A stretch of 64,000 bases of DNA from Malurus cyaneus samueli (GCA_009741485.1 CM019236.1:65805176-65869175); one strand, 5' to 3'. Positions 1 to 12,881 are shown, counted from the first letter of the stretch. Notes: generated from the letters alone by a model not told the origin. Translations and numbers: made by a program.

Positions 1-464
1 AAAGCGCAGCTCAAGCAGCCAGACCGCGTGGCAGCACTGGCAGTTAAACTGTGTGCTGTGGCTTCCCGGCAGCCCCTGCTTCTTTCTTCCGGGTTGCATT
101 TAAAGAGATAAACATTTTTTGGGCATATGTGCAACGGAAAAGGAATACAGAACAAAACTGGCACCAAACATCAACCCAAAGACACAGGGCAATCCCCTCT
201 CTTGTCCAGCTGGCTGTGCTTTATGCCCTGCAGGACACAGCTGCCTCTTCTGGCTGCCAGGGCACTGCTGACTCATATTCAACTTTCTGCTGCCCAGGAG
301 CTGCAGGCCCCTTTCCATGGGGCTGCTTTTCAGCATCTCAATCCCCCAGCCATATGGACATGCACCTTTTCCCAGAGGCAGAATGAGGAACCTCTCCTGT
401 TAAACTCCATATGGTTGGTGATTATCCAGCCCTGTGATTTGTCATGATTTCTGTGCAGGGCCTC
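1..464. other. no gene recognised
   Basis: Mixed-composition DNA. Short open frames on both strands overlap each other and show no domain or conserved motif. I see no repeat family that I can name. It could be an old LTR or unique intergenic sequence. Confidence 0.4.
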
Positions 465-770
465 CTTGCTTTCAGTCAACAGATCCTCTCAATTTAGTCT
501 CTTTGACACACTTACTTAATGTTCCTTTGAGTCCTGCATCTAGGTCATTAATGAAGTGTCAAAGAAAACTGGAATGGAGCCTTGTGGAGCCCCACAAGTG
601 AATGGCCACCAGTCTGATTTCACCCCAGTCACTGTAACCTTTTGTGCCTGACTCTTGAGCCAGTTACTCACTCATCCCATGATGTGTTTATCCAGCTGTG
701 GACTGGACATTTTGTCCAGAAACATCCTGGGAGAGACAGTATGGAAAGCTTTGCTAAAGGCAAGTGTGAG
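465..770 (-). mobile_element. CR1 LINE fragment (reverse transcriptase region), decayed
   Basis: Read on the plus strand, this matches the reverse complement of the CR1 RT segment seen much better preserved at 60.77-61.08 kb. Shared landmarks in the same order are the cloverleaf of phrases around 'catcaatgaa', a stretch ending in 'gagccttgtggagccccac', and 'cagtatggaaagctttgctaa'. It is heavily substituted with indels and has no usable frame. Both ends are lost, so it is an old truncated copy. Confidence 0.75.
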
Positions 771-1083
771 GAGTCACTTTAGTTTTTATTTGTCTCAACA
801 CTGGTCATCAGGGGCATATGGGAGAAGGATTGCACATGTGTCATTTACAGGAGGCAACAAGGAGAAGATGGGAGAAAGCCTTGTCTCTGGGGAGGCTTTG
901 CCTGGCAACCATTTAATGACTCACATCAGACAGGTAGTCAGCAGGGAAACACCAAAGACACTGTACACTCCAGAAAAATTCTCCAATCAGATGGAAAATG
1001 GTCTCCTCCAAAGGACTGAAGTGAACATTGGACTGGGCCAATGGTCCCTTGTCAGCAGGCAGACTTTGGGAGGAGCCAGGGGG
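771..1083. other. no gene recognised
   Basis: Unique-looking sequence between the CR1 fragment and a TATA-like element. A 157-aa open frame crosses it but has no recognisable domain. Confidence 0.35.
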
Positions 1084-1092
1084 CATAAAAAG
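1084..1092 (+). promoter_or_regulatory. TATA-like box, possibly of an old LTR
   Basis: CATAAAAAG follows a purine-rich GGAGGAGCC segment and precedes a T/G-rich tract. This layout is common in avian ERV LTR promoters. No TSD or second LTR copy was found, so an LTR origin is only a guess. Confidence 0.25.
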
Positions 1093-1206
1093 AAGCCATC
1101 CCAAGCTCTGGGGTGCTTCAGAGTTTGAGTTTTTCACTTGGGGCTTGTTTGGTTGGGGCTTTTGGAGTCTTGGTTCTTTTGGTTGGGACTTGGGAGCTGG
1201 GTCTTT

Positions 1207-1251
1207 TTTTTGGGTGTGTTTTTTTTTGTTTGTTTGTTTTTTTTTTTTTTG
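1207..1251. repeat. T-rich low-complexity tract
   Basis: Runs of T broken by single G or GTTTG units. It creates misleading poly-Phe (plus) and poly-Lys (minus) frames in this area. Confidence 0.85.
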
Positions 1252-3870
1252 TTTTGAGTCCGGGCTTTTTCTTGTCCTTTTGGCCCTTTGGGTCTGTGGT
1301 TTGCTTCGTCTCCAGCTTGCTGACATCTGCTTTCTTGCCCTGACTCCAGCCTGCCTTTTTGGCTCTTTTGCCCTCACTGGGCCTTGTTCACCCATGCATC
1401 TGTCTTACCTCCCTGTGCTCTGTCCTTGCACTCCAACCTCAGCCACCTACATCCAGTCCTGCCTGCCTCAGATTCAGGCCACTGCCCTGATCCCTGCTGC
1501 GACCCTGTTCAGGGTTCTGGATCTTCTGTTGAACCCCAAACACCATGTGTCTGGTTGCCCGTGGCTGCGGGAGCTGTGTCTGAGGAGCCATGCCTCTCCA
1601 AGAGCTGCACAGGACCCCTGGCAGACAGCGTGCACATACCAAACACTCTGCTGCTGGGACGCTGGCAGTGCTCCCTGACCCTCTGTTCACTTTTGTTCTG
1701 TCTCCTTTCTCTTTCTCTTTTTCCTGCACCATCATTTTCCATTTTGCTTCCTCCTTTCCTAGCCCTATTTAGTACGGTAATTCTTTGTATTTTAGTTAGT
1801 TACTAGTAAATGGTGTCAGGCAATGCAGGAGGCTGTTGTAGGTCAAGAAGCCCAGGTACAGATGTGCTAGGCTCTGCCACCCATCTTTCTCTTCAGCCTG
1901 CCTTAAGTCAACACAAGGTGCTGGCAAGGGCTGCTGAGGGCTGCTGCTGGGCAGGGCTTCGCAAGAGCTCCACGGCAGCTCTGCAGGAGCTCTTGACTCC
2001 CTACATGGCCATGTACTGTACTTCTGCAGGAGGACTGCTGTGCGCAGGAGAAAGCGGCTGAGTGACAGGCTGTGAAGATGGGGCAGCTGCAGTGCCTCTC
2101 CCTCCAGCTCTATCCCTAGATGGTTTTGGTCCTCTTTTTTGAAACACAGTTTCATTCTAGAGGCTTTTATTTCAAAACTTGTAGGTCCATGGATATTTAG
2201 GTAGGTTTGTTGATATTTGGAGGCTGCTTTTTCTACTGTTTGCCCACTCTGCTGCCTGTCTCCCTTTTTGGCTTGCTTATTGTGCCAGCTCTGTGCCTTG
2301 TGAACATGTTGGGGTCCGGGCTGGCATCTGGGCTGGGCTGGGCCAAGCAGCACTCTGAGCCCCAGAGCCCAGCTGCCCACACCTTCCTTGAGCGGTGGGA
2401 AGCGCCGGTGGCACCATGCACCGTCCCCCTGGAGGGCATCAGGGCTCAAGGCAGCAGGGAGCCACTGAAGGGCTGGTGAGGCTAAGGACACCAGGGCTGC
2501 CCTAGGGGACAGCACCACTGAAGGTTCGGTGCTGCTGAGCTGGCACTGGATGCTGTGGCACTGAGAGGATGGTGAGGCGGCACGGCTGAGAGGAAGCAGC
2601 AGGGCTGGGGATTCTGGGGGAGATGGGGGTCATGGTGGTGGAGGCCAAGTGGACAGGGTTTAGAATTATGGGATGAGAGGGCTGGGGGGGCTCAGGGCAC
2701 TGGGGACGCTGTGGGAGGATAGCAGCACTGGAGGGGGCTGATGGGCTAGGATGTGAAGGGACTGGTAGGGGCTGCGGGAATGCTGGGGCTATGGCTGGGC
2801 TGAGGTCATGCTGCAAGTGACTCAGTCTTCCCTTTTCTTTCTAGATCTCCACTTGCTCAACACCTCCAGAAGGGCTGCTCTGTGCCGGACTGATCAACCG
2901 AGGGTGGGTGGGCAGGAAGGCGGGAGGAAATGGGCCAGTCAGGTTCCCTCTGTATCTTATTCTACTCCAACATGTACGTGGTTATCGTTGCACCTGTCTA
3001 TCTCCAGCTCTATTTCAGTGCATATCAAATTGTGAGCTCTGGAGCTCTATTTCTATAGTTAGAGGGGTATGCAAATGTAGAACAGTACTTTGGTCTTTGT
3101 CGAGTTATGTATCAGTTCCCACTGTGTGTAGCTATTTTTCTACTGATGACAATGGACTTAGACATCATGGGTTGTTATGCTTATCTAAATATGAATGTCC
3201 ATGTAAACATGCGTTGCATTGTAGGGTTTTGTTATGGCTCCCTGCGTGTTCAGATAGTCTGATTCATGTTTGTCACTTTCTATACATGCAGGTATCTGTA
3301 AATGTGCCACTTTGTAACTTGTTAGAGATTTGAGTATGTGACTTGAAAACTTTGTACCTTTCTATCTAGTCAGCAGAGACGCAGCAATGTGTAGCAAGAT
3401 TGTAAGGGAACTTTTGAATCGTATAGAAGCAGCGCAGCTATGTGAAGCTGTAATAAATGTTATTTTTTCAAATGAAGTTGGCTCTGGTGCACTTCTCTAT
3501 AGGCAGCACCGCTGTAGCAAGGTGCAAACAATAACGTTTTCCAACCGAAGTGGGTGCTGATTTGTGCCATAGGGAGTAATTAGCGGATGTGAGCCTTAGG
3601 ATCTGGGAGGCTTTCAGCAAGGATTGCCTACAGGGGCTGGGGAAAAGCAGGCAGGTGTGCCCTGCCCATCCCCCAGTTGCGTGAAGGTGGGGCAGGAAAG
3701 CATCAAAGGTTTTGGGTAGACGGCAGAGCCACGCCTTCAGGGAGAAGGCACTGCAAGGTCCTGAGGAAGAAAACTCCAAGTCATTGGAAAGTAGGCAAAG
3801 GAAAGCCAGCCCCAACCCGAGAGGACATCTCCCTTCTTTCAGGACACCTCAAGCCAAAGCGGTCTGTGCG
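1252..3870. other. no gene recognised; G-rich imperfect repeats near 2500-2800
   Basis: No domain-bearing frame was found. Between about 2500 and 2800 the plus strand is rich in imperfect GCTGNGGG-type motifs, like a degraded minisatellite. An AATAAA followed by a GT-rich stretch occurs at 3452-3500 and could be a transcript 3' end, but no coding sequence leads to it. Confidence 0.35.
3452..3457 (+). promoter_or_regulatory. possible polyadenylation signal
   Basis: AATAAA is followed 25-50 bp later by a GT-rich stretch (gttggctctggtg). AT-rich sequence with stops in all frames precedes it, as in a 3' UTR. The upstream gene, if any, was not identified. Confidence 0.2.
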
Positions 3871-3938
3871 TCTAGGCCTGTCTCATGTCCTGTCTTCCAG
3901 CATTTCTAGGCCTGTCTCATGTCCTATTTTCCAGCATT
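3871..3938. repeat. 34-bp tandem duplication
   Basis: Two adjacent 34-bp units beginning TCTAGGCCTGTCTCATGTCC differ by only two or three bases. This is a simple local tandem duplication. Confidence 0.85.
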
Positions 3939-6299
3939 GAACATGGGCAAATCACCTGCCCATAAAGAGCCACCCCTGAGCTTTAGCCTTGGCCTCCAGA
4001 GCTGCATGCAACCTGGTGCCGCAGGTGTGAGCACCATGAACGCAGCCAATGTGCCGCTTAAGCAAGTAGCCTATGGGCTCTCCCACAATCGAGGGTGCAG
4101 CCCAGTCCTATCCGATGGCCACGTCCCGTCAGCATTCTGAAGACATGTGCTGTCCCCATGCAAACTGGACAGCCTTGGACAGCCTTGACTAGCATTTAGG
4201 GGACTGCAAGGAGCAGCACTTGGTATGCTTCTAGGCCAAAAGTGATGTGCCTTTCTCCCCTGAGTTGCTGAGGCCTTTGGGAGGGCTTGTCTGGCAGAAA
4301 GATGCCTGCCTGCCCTCCCTGAGCTGTCCTCTGCAGGTGCTGTTGCTATCGAGTGATGCAGCTGACGGGCTGAGCTGTTGCCTTGTAGACCTGGAAATCA
4401 AGAGCCAAGCAAGAGCGAGATGATCAAAAGCAGTTAGAACTTCATGAACCTCTCCAGGTGCGCTTAGGGCAAAATGTGCACGTGTGACAGAGCTTCAGCG
4501 CTTTCCTAAATTTGGCAAATTAGCATAATTGCCAAGGATCCCCCTCAGTGAAAAGCTAGTGAATGAAGCAATTCCCCCTCTTGATTGGGAGCCCTACTGA
4601 AGCCTTCACCTTGCTTCTAGCCTCCCATTTTTTGTATCTAATGCATGGGAAAGTGAGATGGCCTTGGTTCGCTGAAGAAGCAAGATTAGACTAGGATTGC
4701 AGGAATGCAATTGTCTGATGGAGTAGAAAAAGTACTGCAGTTAGCTAAAAAACTATAAAATTACTCAAGAATAGTCTACAGAGCTGCAAATTGATGAGAA
4801 ACATAGAAAAAGCCAAATTTTTTGGTATCAGAGTGTCCCCTCAGACAGTGGGTAGTGGCATTCAAGTGGCAAGGGAGGCTGGTGGGCAGGAAAGTACTGC
4901 TGCTGCCAGGCAGTCGGACCTTGAGGGACCGGACAAGGAGGCTGGTACTCCTATTTACAGTTTACAAATTTCATTTTGGTTGAAAACTTCCTCATCACTT
5001 TATATTTACTGTAGTGTTGCATTGATCTTAATATATCAATATTTGTATTTGCCCTAATTTTCCTGATTGTAGCCTTTTAACTGATCTCCTTTTTTTTTTT
5101 TTTCCTTCACTGCTGTGCTTTGTTTCTCTGTTTTTTATTACTACATGTATGCAGCAATTATGATTTGCTTTCAGTTTTTATTTTGTCATATCTAACACAA
5201 CATACTAACATGTAGAGTTTTTAAATACATGTTAAAATAGATTGGGAAAATCTTCCTTTCTTATCTCTCTTTCTTATCTGTATCTCAGGCACTCTTGACA
5301 ATCTTTGTTAACAAGAAATAAGGATAGAGTGGTGAAACTGTCATTCACAGCTTGGTGCAATCCCAGGAGGAAGCTATCTAGAAAAAAGATGCATTCTCTT
5401 CAAATTCCTAACCTTGTTAATAAAAATCTTTTGATGTACTTATGCTTAATTTAACATTGGGCATTCAGTTAAGTATCTAAAATCAGATATTGGTATTATT
5501 AATTTGACAGCAAACTGATAACAATTTGTTGTCACTGGGAAAGGTTTATTAAAAGATCTGGAACATAAATTATTGTTCTCCTCTAAGCTTTGAGATGGAG
5601 GAAATGATAGTAGAAGATACAGAAGGACACAGCAAATCTCTGCTTGTCTCTGTGACTGGTGTCACCAGCAAAATTTTGTGGTTTTGGTCACTGTTTATCT
5701 ACAGGACACCAGGCCTGCTGACAATAGAGTACACCAAGGACAAACTACATAGGATTTAGGGCTCATTAACAGAGCTTTTTATTTTATGTGATTGGGAAAG
5801 GCATGAAACAGGCTCTCTATGATAAGCCTGAGGGCATCCCTCAGTGTTTGAAGGATGGTGTGAAATCCTTCAGTCTGCCTTGTGATGTGTTGAGTACAGT
5901 GGGGCACATGGGAAAAAATGAGAGGAACTAGAAATCTTTTCCTAGACCCACAACTATGACACCATTGTCATAAGCAGTTTTATTGACATGAGTCCTGTGA
6001 CTGGTGTGTCATTAGAGATGGTTACAGGCTCTTCAGAATGGATGGAGAAGGCTGGCGAGGTTGCAGGATGGCTCTCTGTTTAAGGAAGGGATGGGATTTT
6101 CTGACACTTGCAGTTGGCAGAGATACAACTGACACCATCTGGGTAAACAAGATGGTAAAAGAAAATAAAACATACTGTTCTGGGGAGTATGCTGACAAAC
6201 ATCCATCCAGGGTGATGAATTGATGAACTGTTCCACAAGGAATTAAGTAGTATGTTAAGTCCACCTGCACTTCTCTCAATGAGTGATTTCAGCTTCTCA
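3939..6299. other. no gene recognised
   Basis: Unique-looking, increasingly AT-rich DNA with a T-run at about 5089-5103. Small frames (for example 4791-5057) lack any known domain. Nothing here can be called a gene. Confidence 0.4.
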
Positions 6300-7080
6300 G
6301 ATCTCGACTTGGTATGTAATATAGCTGACAAAAGCAGGTCTAGGAAACTTCTGAAACATGTTGAAGATTACTTTTCAGAGTAGGTACTAAGGGAAAGAAC
6401 TAGGACAGGTTTGTTGTTCCCATATTTGTTGCCTGCAAATAGAGAGGATAAAGTGTAGGTTGGTAGCTGTCTTGGTCACAGCAACCATAAAATATTTAAG
6501 TTTAAAATTGTTGGCTCCAGGGTAAAAAGCTTCAGCAAAACTTTGACTCTGGATATGACAAGATCGGACCTTGGGCTGCTTAGGGCATTATTTTAAAAGA
6601 TCCCTTGAGAATCAGCTTTTGAAGGTGCTGGATGGAGACTGGTGATAAACAGCAGTCTGTGCTGGGACCAGTACTGCTTAATAACTGCATCAATAATATA
6701 GTTGTGGGATCCAGTGTAGCTGCAAGAACTTTGCAGATGACTGGAAGATGAGTTACAAGCTCCAGAAGTGGGCCCACAGAAAATTCATTAGTATCATCAA
6801 AGCCAAGAGCAAGGTCATGCATCTCAGCCTACAATTTCCTCAATAGGGTAAGTTGCTGAGGAAGTGCTGATCTCTTCTCTCAAGTGACCAGTAATAGGAC
6901 AAAGAAAATGGAGTGAAGCTGAGAGGGGATGTTCAGACTGAACATTAGGAAGAATTCTTCATTGACAAGGTGGTCAGTTGGAACAGGCTCTCCAGTGAAG
7001 TGGATACAGCAGAAATCTGTCAGATTTCCATCTAGATGATTATTTTAGTCATGTGGTTTAGGTTTTGACAGTTCTGCCAG
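6300..7080 (+). mobile_element. CR1 LINE fragment, internally deleted
   Basis: The plus strand reads as the C-terminal end of a CR1 endonuclease domain, with the typical LGHSNHK-like phrase near 6465-6490. It then jumps to the middle and 3' part of the RT region ('gctgggaccagtactgctt', 'gcagatgactgg', 'gaacattaggaagaattcttc'). The RT core between these parts is missing, and stops and frameshifts are frequent. The 3' UTR terminus is also absent. The position and order of the pieces match the better-preserved plus-strand CR1 at 54.4-57.7 kb. Confidence 0.75.
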
Positions 7081-7302
7081 GACTAAGGAGTTTGATTCAA
7101 AGATCAATGAATTTACCTTGAAAAACAGTGTAGCTCATGAAAATTTAATCAACTACTCTAAATGTTCATTGGGTTTTTTTTTTAATACAGATTTGGTTCT
7201 GGTCACCTGTTATGATCTAATTGTTAATTCTGCCTTAATTAAGGTGCAAATAAGACCATACTCTAGTCAACAGTATTGCTTTCATTTGATAGCAAATGTG
7301 AG

Positions 7303-7371
7303 AAGAGAGAGAAAAAGAGAGAGACAGAGAAAGGAGAAGTAGGAAAAGAGGTGGGGGAGAAGGAGTGACAG
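7303..7371. repeat. GA-rich microsatellite
   Basis: Imperfect (GA)n/(GAGA)n stretch on the plus strand. Confidence 0.8.
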
Positions 7372-8349
7372 GGACTGAATAAAAGAATCTCATTGCTCTG
7401 TGGATCTACACTGGCATCTCAGTGGTCCTCTGCAAGCTGTCTTCCTGGTGCTGAGGTCCCCCAAAGGAACAGAATCCCCGTGGTTAATATAGCTAGCAAT
7501 GTCCTGGGTATGCCCGGGCATGTTCCCGGGGTGGGGTGGAGGGAATTATGGATGGGCAGCCTCTTGCCGCACACTCTGGATCGGTTGCATCTGTGTGCAA
7601 AAAGACCACCCGTGGGGGGAGAAGGAGGGACTTTAATGTGATAATGAACACCTCCTCAACTGCCCATCTAGATAGAGGTAGCCTGCGAGTGTTTGGGGGG
7701 ATTCCACAGTGAGGCCAGGCTGTGCGACTTCCTCTCCCTGCTCCCTGTTTTGGGGAAAGGGGGAGAAAAGTGTGTGGAGACCTGGTTTTGAGGACTCCCC
7801 CACCCCAAATCTGGCCAGGAAGTAATCTCTGATGCTTTTGTGTGGATGCACTCCTTTCCTTCATCCAAAGATGACTGAATAACAGGTTTCCTGGCAGTCC
7901 TCAAAGTCCTAACCAGATATCCTCAGGGAAGCTTCTTTTTGGTTGTAGCATCTTTATACAATTTTGGAACAAAACATTATATCAATGTCTGAAGCATGAA
8001 TTATTTCAGTCTCTGACATCACCGCATAGTAAAATAAAGTAATTAAGCATAACAGAAAAACACATGACTCAAAGAGGGAAATTAGAATAAGAGAAGCTTC
8101 TGATTGGAAAGGAATTTAGTAAGATTGGGATTATCTGTGTGGGGAATTTGAAGAAGCCATAAAAGAATCAACATAAGCAAAGTGTATAAATTATAGATAA
8201 CGCATAGCTGTCAGCATACCTGAGAATCCATAAAATTAAATTAATGGGGTTCTTTTAAATCAATGAGAGGATATATGGACGGTACCCTCTATTTAACAAT
8301 AATTAATGATAATATGTACATAATAATAAGTTCTTAATGTTTCAGTTAA
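7372..8349. other. no gene recognised
   Basis: GC-moderate then AT-rich DNA with no recognised domain. It includes a 12-bp palindrome ATGCCCGGGCAT at 7510-7521. The open frames of 80-120 aa overlap on both strands and look like chance frames. Confidence 0.35.
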
Positions 8350-8354
8350 TAATA

Positions 8355-9181
8355 CGTCTTGGGTTGATTTTATGATAACACTCTATTCCTATATTCTGTC
8401 TGCTTGTGTGCCCAAAAGGTGTGTGTGTCTTTAAATGTGACCCTCAAGAAGGGGCAGAGGCGGCTGGGGAAGGCAGCGCGGGCAGTTAAAAGCAGGGCTG
8501 CCATGCTGCCAGGGTCTTTTGGAGCTCAGCTCAGTGCAGCACAAGGACTGCTCTCTGAGTGCAGGGGAATTACGCCGTTGCTGCTTAGCTAGCTCAGGTT
8601 TGTTAGCTTGGGCAAACAGCTCTTCCTGGACTGCTACCCCTTCTGTGACTCCTGTGATTTTCTGGAGCCAGATTGGCGGGACTGCTGTCCAAGAACCAGG
8701 AGTCAAGTGCCAACCAGCTGCCCGCCAGCAGGGCACTGGTCCATTTCGTCCCGAACTCCAGAGAAGCCAAGCACAGAGAGAAAAGCACACACGAGCCCTC
8801 TTTTATCCACAGTGAGGAGAGGATTACCACCAGGTTTTCCACTCTTGCCCGAGCTGCTACATAGACTTTTTCTTTTGTTTCTTTTTTAATTTTTTTTTTT
8901 TTTTCCTGGGGATAGAAGCCGGCACCATCTTTTCTTTGCACCACGTGCCATAGCAGTCTGTGGGGGGAGGGGGTGGCATGCGTTCCTGAGTTTTAAATGC
9001 CCAACAGTTACTCAGTTTCTTTAATCTGTGTCCTCTGTTTTGTTAATAAACTGTTTCTCTCTTCACATTCGCCCAAATTCCTGTTTCATATTGGTGGGAA
9101 AATGTTTTCAATTTTTTGGCTTCAGAGGAAACATTTACCCTGTAACATTTCTCTCTGAAAACATTGTCTCAAACCGAGACA
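8355..9181 (+). mobile_element. solo LTR (LTR-B, copy 1)
   Basis: An 827-bp unit opening CGTCTTGGGTTGATTTTATG (the first base of the expected TG appears mutated) and closing CAAACCGAGACA. It is flanked by imperfect 5-bp repeats, TAATA at 8350-8354 and TAGTA at 9182-9186, consistent with an aged ERVL-style TSD. AATAAA near 9046 on the plus strand sets the orientation. A truncated relative lies at 20144-20598. No internal retroviral genes are attached, so I call it solo. Overlapping frames inside are not genes. Confidence 0.75.
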
Positions 9182-9448
9182 TAGTAATAAGTACTTAATA
9201 TATGACAACTCCATAACTTGGAGAACATGTTTTCTTTATTTCATATGAAGGGGGAATAGTACAGTTATTTGAGCTAAATAGAGAGCTGAAGCCTTAGCAA
9301 AAAGAGCAATTAAACAAAATAATTATTTTGAGTAAATCACTAGTACCTTTCACTTCATTCAAAGCATTCAAGAAGTTATGTGTTGTGTGTTTGGGTGCAT
9401 ATATAGTCCTTTTAATGTTTAGTAAAATAAGCTGAATTCAAAGGTTTC

Positions 9449-10489
9449 TGTGGTGGGTTAACCCTGTCTGGATGTCAGGCACCCACTGAAGCTTCTCTAC
9501 CACTACTCAGCTGGACAGGGGAGACAAAATATATTAAAAAGCTCAAGTGTTGAGATAAGTACAAGAAGAGACCATTCTCTGACTACAGAGGAGGCTGTAA
9601 AGTTACAGGTAGTTAAGGTAAAGGAGGCTCAACTTGGGGATATTATTGAATTTATTAACAATTAGAATCAGAGCAGGGTAATGAGAAGTAAAGTAAAACT
9701 TAAAAATACCTTCCCGTCACCCCCTTCCTCCTTCCCACACTCCACCTAGGGGTACAGGGAGAAGGGAATGGAGGTTGTGGTCAATTCATCAGACATTGTT
9801 CCTGCTGCTACTCAGGGAGAGGAGTCCTTCTCCTATTCCAATGAGAGTGAATTCTGTGGGGTACATAGGATGGTAAACTGCTGCAATAGGGGTCCCTTTC
9901 CACAAGGTTCAGTCCTTCAAGAAAAGCCTACTCCAGCTTGGGACTCCAAAAATCCTACCAGGAAACCTGCTCTGGTGTAGGCTCATTTCACCATGGGTCC
10001 CCAGGTCTCTGCCACAACATTCCAGTGTGGGCTTCTCACACAATCACAGCTTTCTGTGGCATGGAGTCCTCCACAGCTTGGGAGTGTATCTCTGCATCCC
10101 GATGGCCCTCCATGGGCTGCAGGAGCACAGCTCCTCACCACAGGCTCCACCATGAGCTGCAGGGGAATCCTAGTGCTGCCACCCGGAGCACCTCCTGCCC
10201 CTCCTTCTCACTGACCTGGGTGTCTGCGGAGTTTTTCTCTCACACATTCTCATTCCTCTTTTCTCTGAGCACACTTACATCTGTGTAATAACCTTTTCTT
10301 TCTTTCTTAACTAAATTACAGAGGCATTATTGTCACTCTTGATTGGCTTGGCCTTGTATAATGGGGGGTCCATCCTGGAGCCAGCTGACATTTGCTCTGT
10401 TGGACATGGAGGAAGTTCTAGCAACTTCCCACAGAAGCTACCCCTATAACATCCCTCATTCCAAAACCTGGCAAAGCAAATCCAATAGA
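9449..10489 (-). mobile_element. solo LTR of avian ERVL type (LTR-E)
   Basis: A 1041-bp LTR opening TGTGGTGGGTTAACCCTGTC and ending CAAATCCAATAGA, where the terminal CA has decayed to GA. It is flanked by a perfect 5-bp direct repeat GTTTC (9444-9448 and 10490-10494), as expected for ERVL integration. It contains the repeated cttccacaag/gctgcagg motifs familiar from this abundant avian LTR class. TTTATT near 9650 gives a minus-strand AATAAA, so it reads on the minus strand. There is no internal region. Confidence 0.85.
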
Positions 10490-10494
10490 GTTTC

Positions 10495-12489
10495 ATTGCT
10501 AGTTGTCACAAAAAACGATTCCCTAAATAACTCAATTTATTAACACTGAAATATAATTATAAGTTATTATTGTAATACAGAAAAAAAGCTTTATAAACTA
10601 AGTAACATTAATTTTCTGAAATACTTTTTGCTGATAATTGTTACCAACATATGATAAGGTAGCAGTTGTATCAATTTAGGTACTTCAGTGCTTCTCATTA
10701 AACAATTTATACAGAACAAAATACACATTTTCTGGTTTATTTTGGAAAAAAATAGCATAGCCAGATACTTTTTTTTAAAAAACAAAGCATGTGTCATTTC
10801 TTATCACAGTTTCCTCACTGGATACTGTGGTCTGTTGGATTGACCCACCTTTCTGAAAGACTTCTGTAAGAGTGTCCTTAGTTTCCTATGGGACCCAACC
10901 ATTGTCAGATGAAAGTACCACAGCTTTTACCCAGAGGACTTAAATTCTTGATCCTTCTGACTGAATCTTTGTTTCTAGCCCACCATGTAGAGCATGTCCA
11001 GGAAATGTCCACTGTTTGCAGAGTGACCCAAGTCTTGGACCTGAGCCCCTGTGGCGTAGCTGTAGGGTAGGCCAATGAGAAAGCCACTGCAGCGCCTTTC
11101 AGTTTTAGGGTACAGAGGCTGCAGACACATACAGGGAGAAAAGGCCCCTGGCAAAGGGCCATCTGATGCTAAGTGGGAATCTTTCAATCAGGAGATGCCA
11201 GCATGTCAATGAAAGGTGATCCCTTATCCCCACACTGATCTCTCTGTGATGTGGTGAGGGGCAAGAGTGAAAACCAGCTCTTTACTGTGGACTGAACACA
11301 GTGCCACATTCAGTCAAGAAACATCTTGCTAAATTAATACCAAATATGACACTTATTCTATGTTCTTAATTCACACTACAATTATTTTTCAATATTCATA
11401 TGCAAAAAAAACCCTCTTGTGAAAGATGTGGTAAAAATAGTTAATCATGAGGTTTCTTCATTTCATATTCCTAAATCTATTTTTTTTATTGCCACTCAGA
11501 GCACACTGGCCTGAAAAAGTGAAAGAATAAAATTTTAAAAAATATTGTCTTCTTCAAAACCCATGAACAATCCTGAGAATTAAATAAATATTTTGGGTAG
11601 GCTGGAGCAAACAGATAAACTTTATCTATTTAGGAATGCTTATGATCGATAACAGAAAGTAAGAGATGTGACTGATTCTCTTCTTTTCACTTTTACCTAA
11701 ACCTAATATGAATTCTGCATTTCTGTCACTGCAAAGTTTTTCTTGTCCAATCTGTTGGTATATCTGTAAACATAGGCCAACAGTATCCTGACAATTAGGC
11801 TTCAGTTAAGAGGTCATTCATCTTACTCTAGGAAAGTAGAGCTAAGTAGGATTTCCTTCTAAGACAGCATTATGTTTTCCATTCTCAGACTAAAACCAAC
11901 TGCTGAAATTCTGAAATTTCTACAGGTTAACTGAAAGGAGAGGGAAAGAAGATGAGAAGAACTGGTTTATAAGATTATATGGTCCATAAATTAAACTGTT
12001 TTTTTAAAATGTTAATTTTCAGCACCCATGAAATAAGGTTTTATTTGTTTTACTTTTTCAAGTAACTTTTAGCTTACTAGATTAAAAAAGGAATAATATC
12101 TCATGCTTAAACTCTTCACAGGTCTGTCTAAAAGGTTCTTATAAATTATTTTCATTGTGAAATTTCCTGTGATAAGTAGTTATGATTTCAATGAACTATT
12201 ATTTTAATGAAATAAAGCTTTCAGATTCTTCATTCAGTCTGGATTTTTGATTTCTGTATTATTTGAAGTAAATATAAATGGTCTTTTTTTTTGCAATATC
12301 TACCTCTTTGAGTCTCTTTGTCAATTATTTTTTGTTCTGAATTCAATTTATTCTCTGTGTCAAATGATCAAAATATAAATATGATGCTATTTGTTTTTTT
12401 GCAGGCAGATGGGGCTTTGTGCCTTTGTTTTTGCAAGTTATAAAATGTTCTAAAATGAATGTGATAAATTTCTACCTAAAGGGCTTCAC
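10495..12489. other. no gene recognised
   Basis: About 2 kb of AT-rich, unique-looking intergenic DNA. No domain, CR1 or LTR signature was recognised. Short frames near 10.9-11.2 kb overlap on both strands without coding features. Confidence 0.4.
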
Positions 12490-12881
12490 TGTCTGCCACG
12501 ATCCGTGGCTGGAAAGATGACCCAAACTCCAAGAGAAGCAGGTCCAGGTTCTTCTTTATTCATCTTTAATTTCAGCTCTTTCTTTACCAGCAAGCTAGCA
12601 TGAATTATAACACTTTCTTATCTCCCGCCACCAGTACACCAATCACACAGCCCCAGCAGATCACATGCCAGGCAGCTTCCATGTCCATGCACATGTTCTT
12701 TCTGTAATTGGTGGGTCAGCTTCATTTGTCCAATCCGTTCACCTCCATGGCTGGCTGCATCTAGCTTAGCCATCCCTTGCTTCGTCAGTTAGCTCATGCG
12801 CATACTACTCAGTTAGTCCTGCCCATACTAAATCCGAGCCCAGCCCCCTTACTTAGCTGTATAATAGCTAGGGCCACCGCA
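12490..12881 (-). mobile_element. 3' LTR of the class II provirus (LTR-K1)
   Basis: About 392 bp. On the minus strand it begins TGCGGTGGCC directly after a purine-rich tract and ends near GGCAGACA. TTTATT at about 12555 supplies a minus-strand AATAAA. The segment around it (caggtccaggttcttctttatt) aligns with the equivalent part of the solo LTR at 14003-14454, showing that the two are related but not identical. The exact outer end (12490 or 12494) is uncertain because the matching 5' LTR is missing and no TSD could be verified. Confidence 0.75.

Noticed and set aside
913..1678. 160-aa minus and 216-aa plus frames near the T-rich tract
   Set aside because: They depend on a poly-T tract giving poly-Lys or poly-Phe; the rest has no recognisable domain.
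1796..2518. 240-aa minus frame
   Set aside because: No domain, mixed low-quality composition, overlapping open frames on the other strand and no promoter or splice support.
7510..7521. 12-bp palindrome ATGCCCGGGCAT
   Set aside because: Short GC palindromes of this length are expected by chance in 64 kb. No neighbouring signal supports function.
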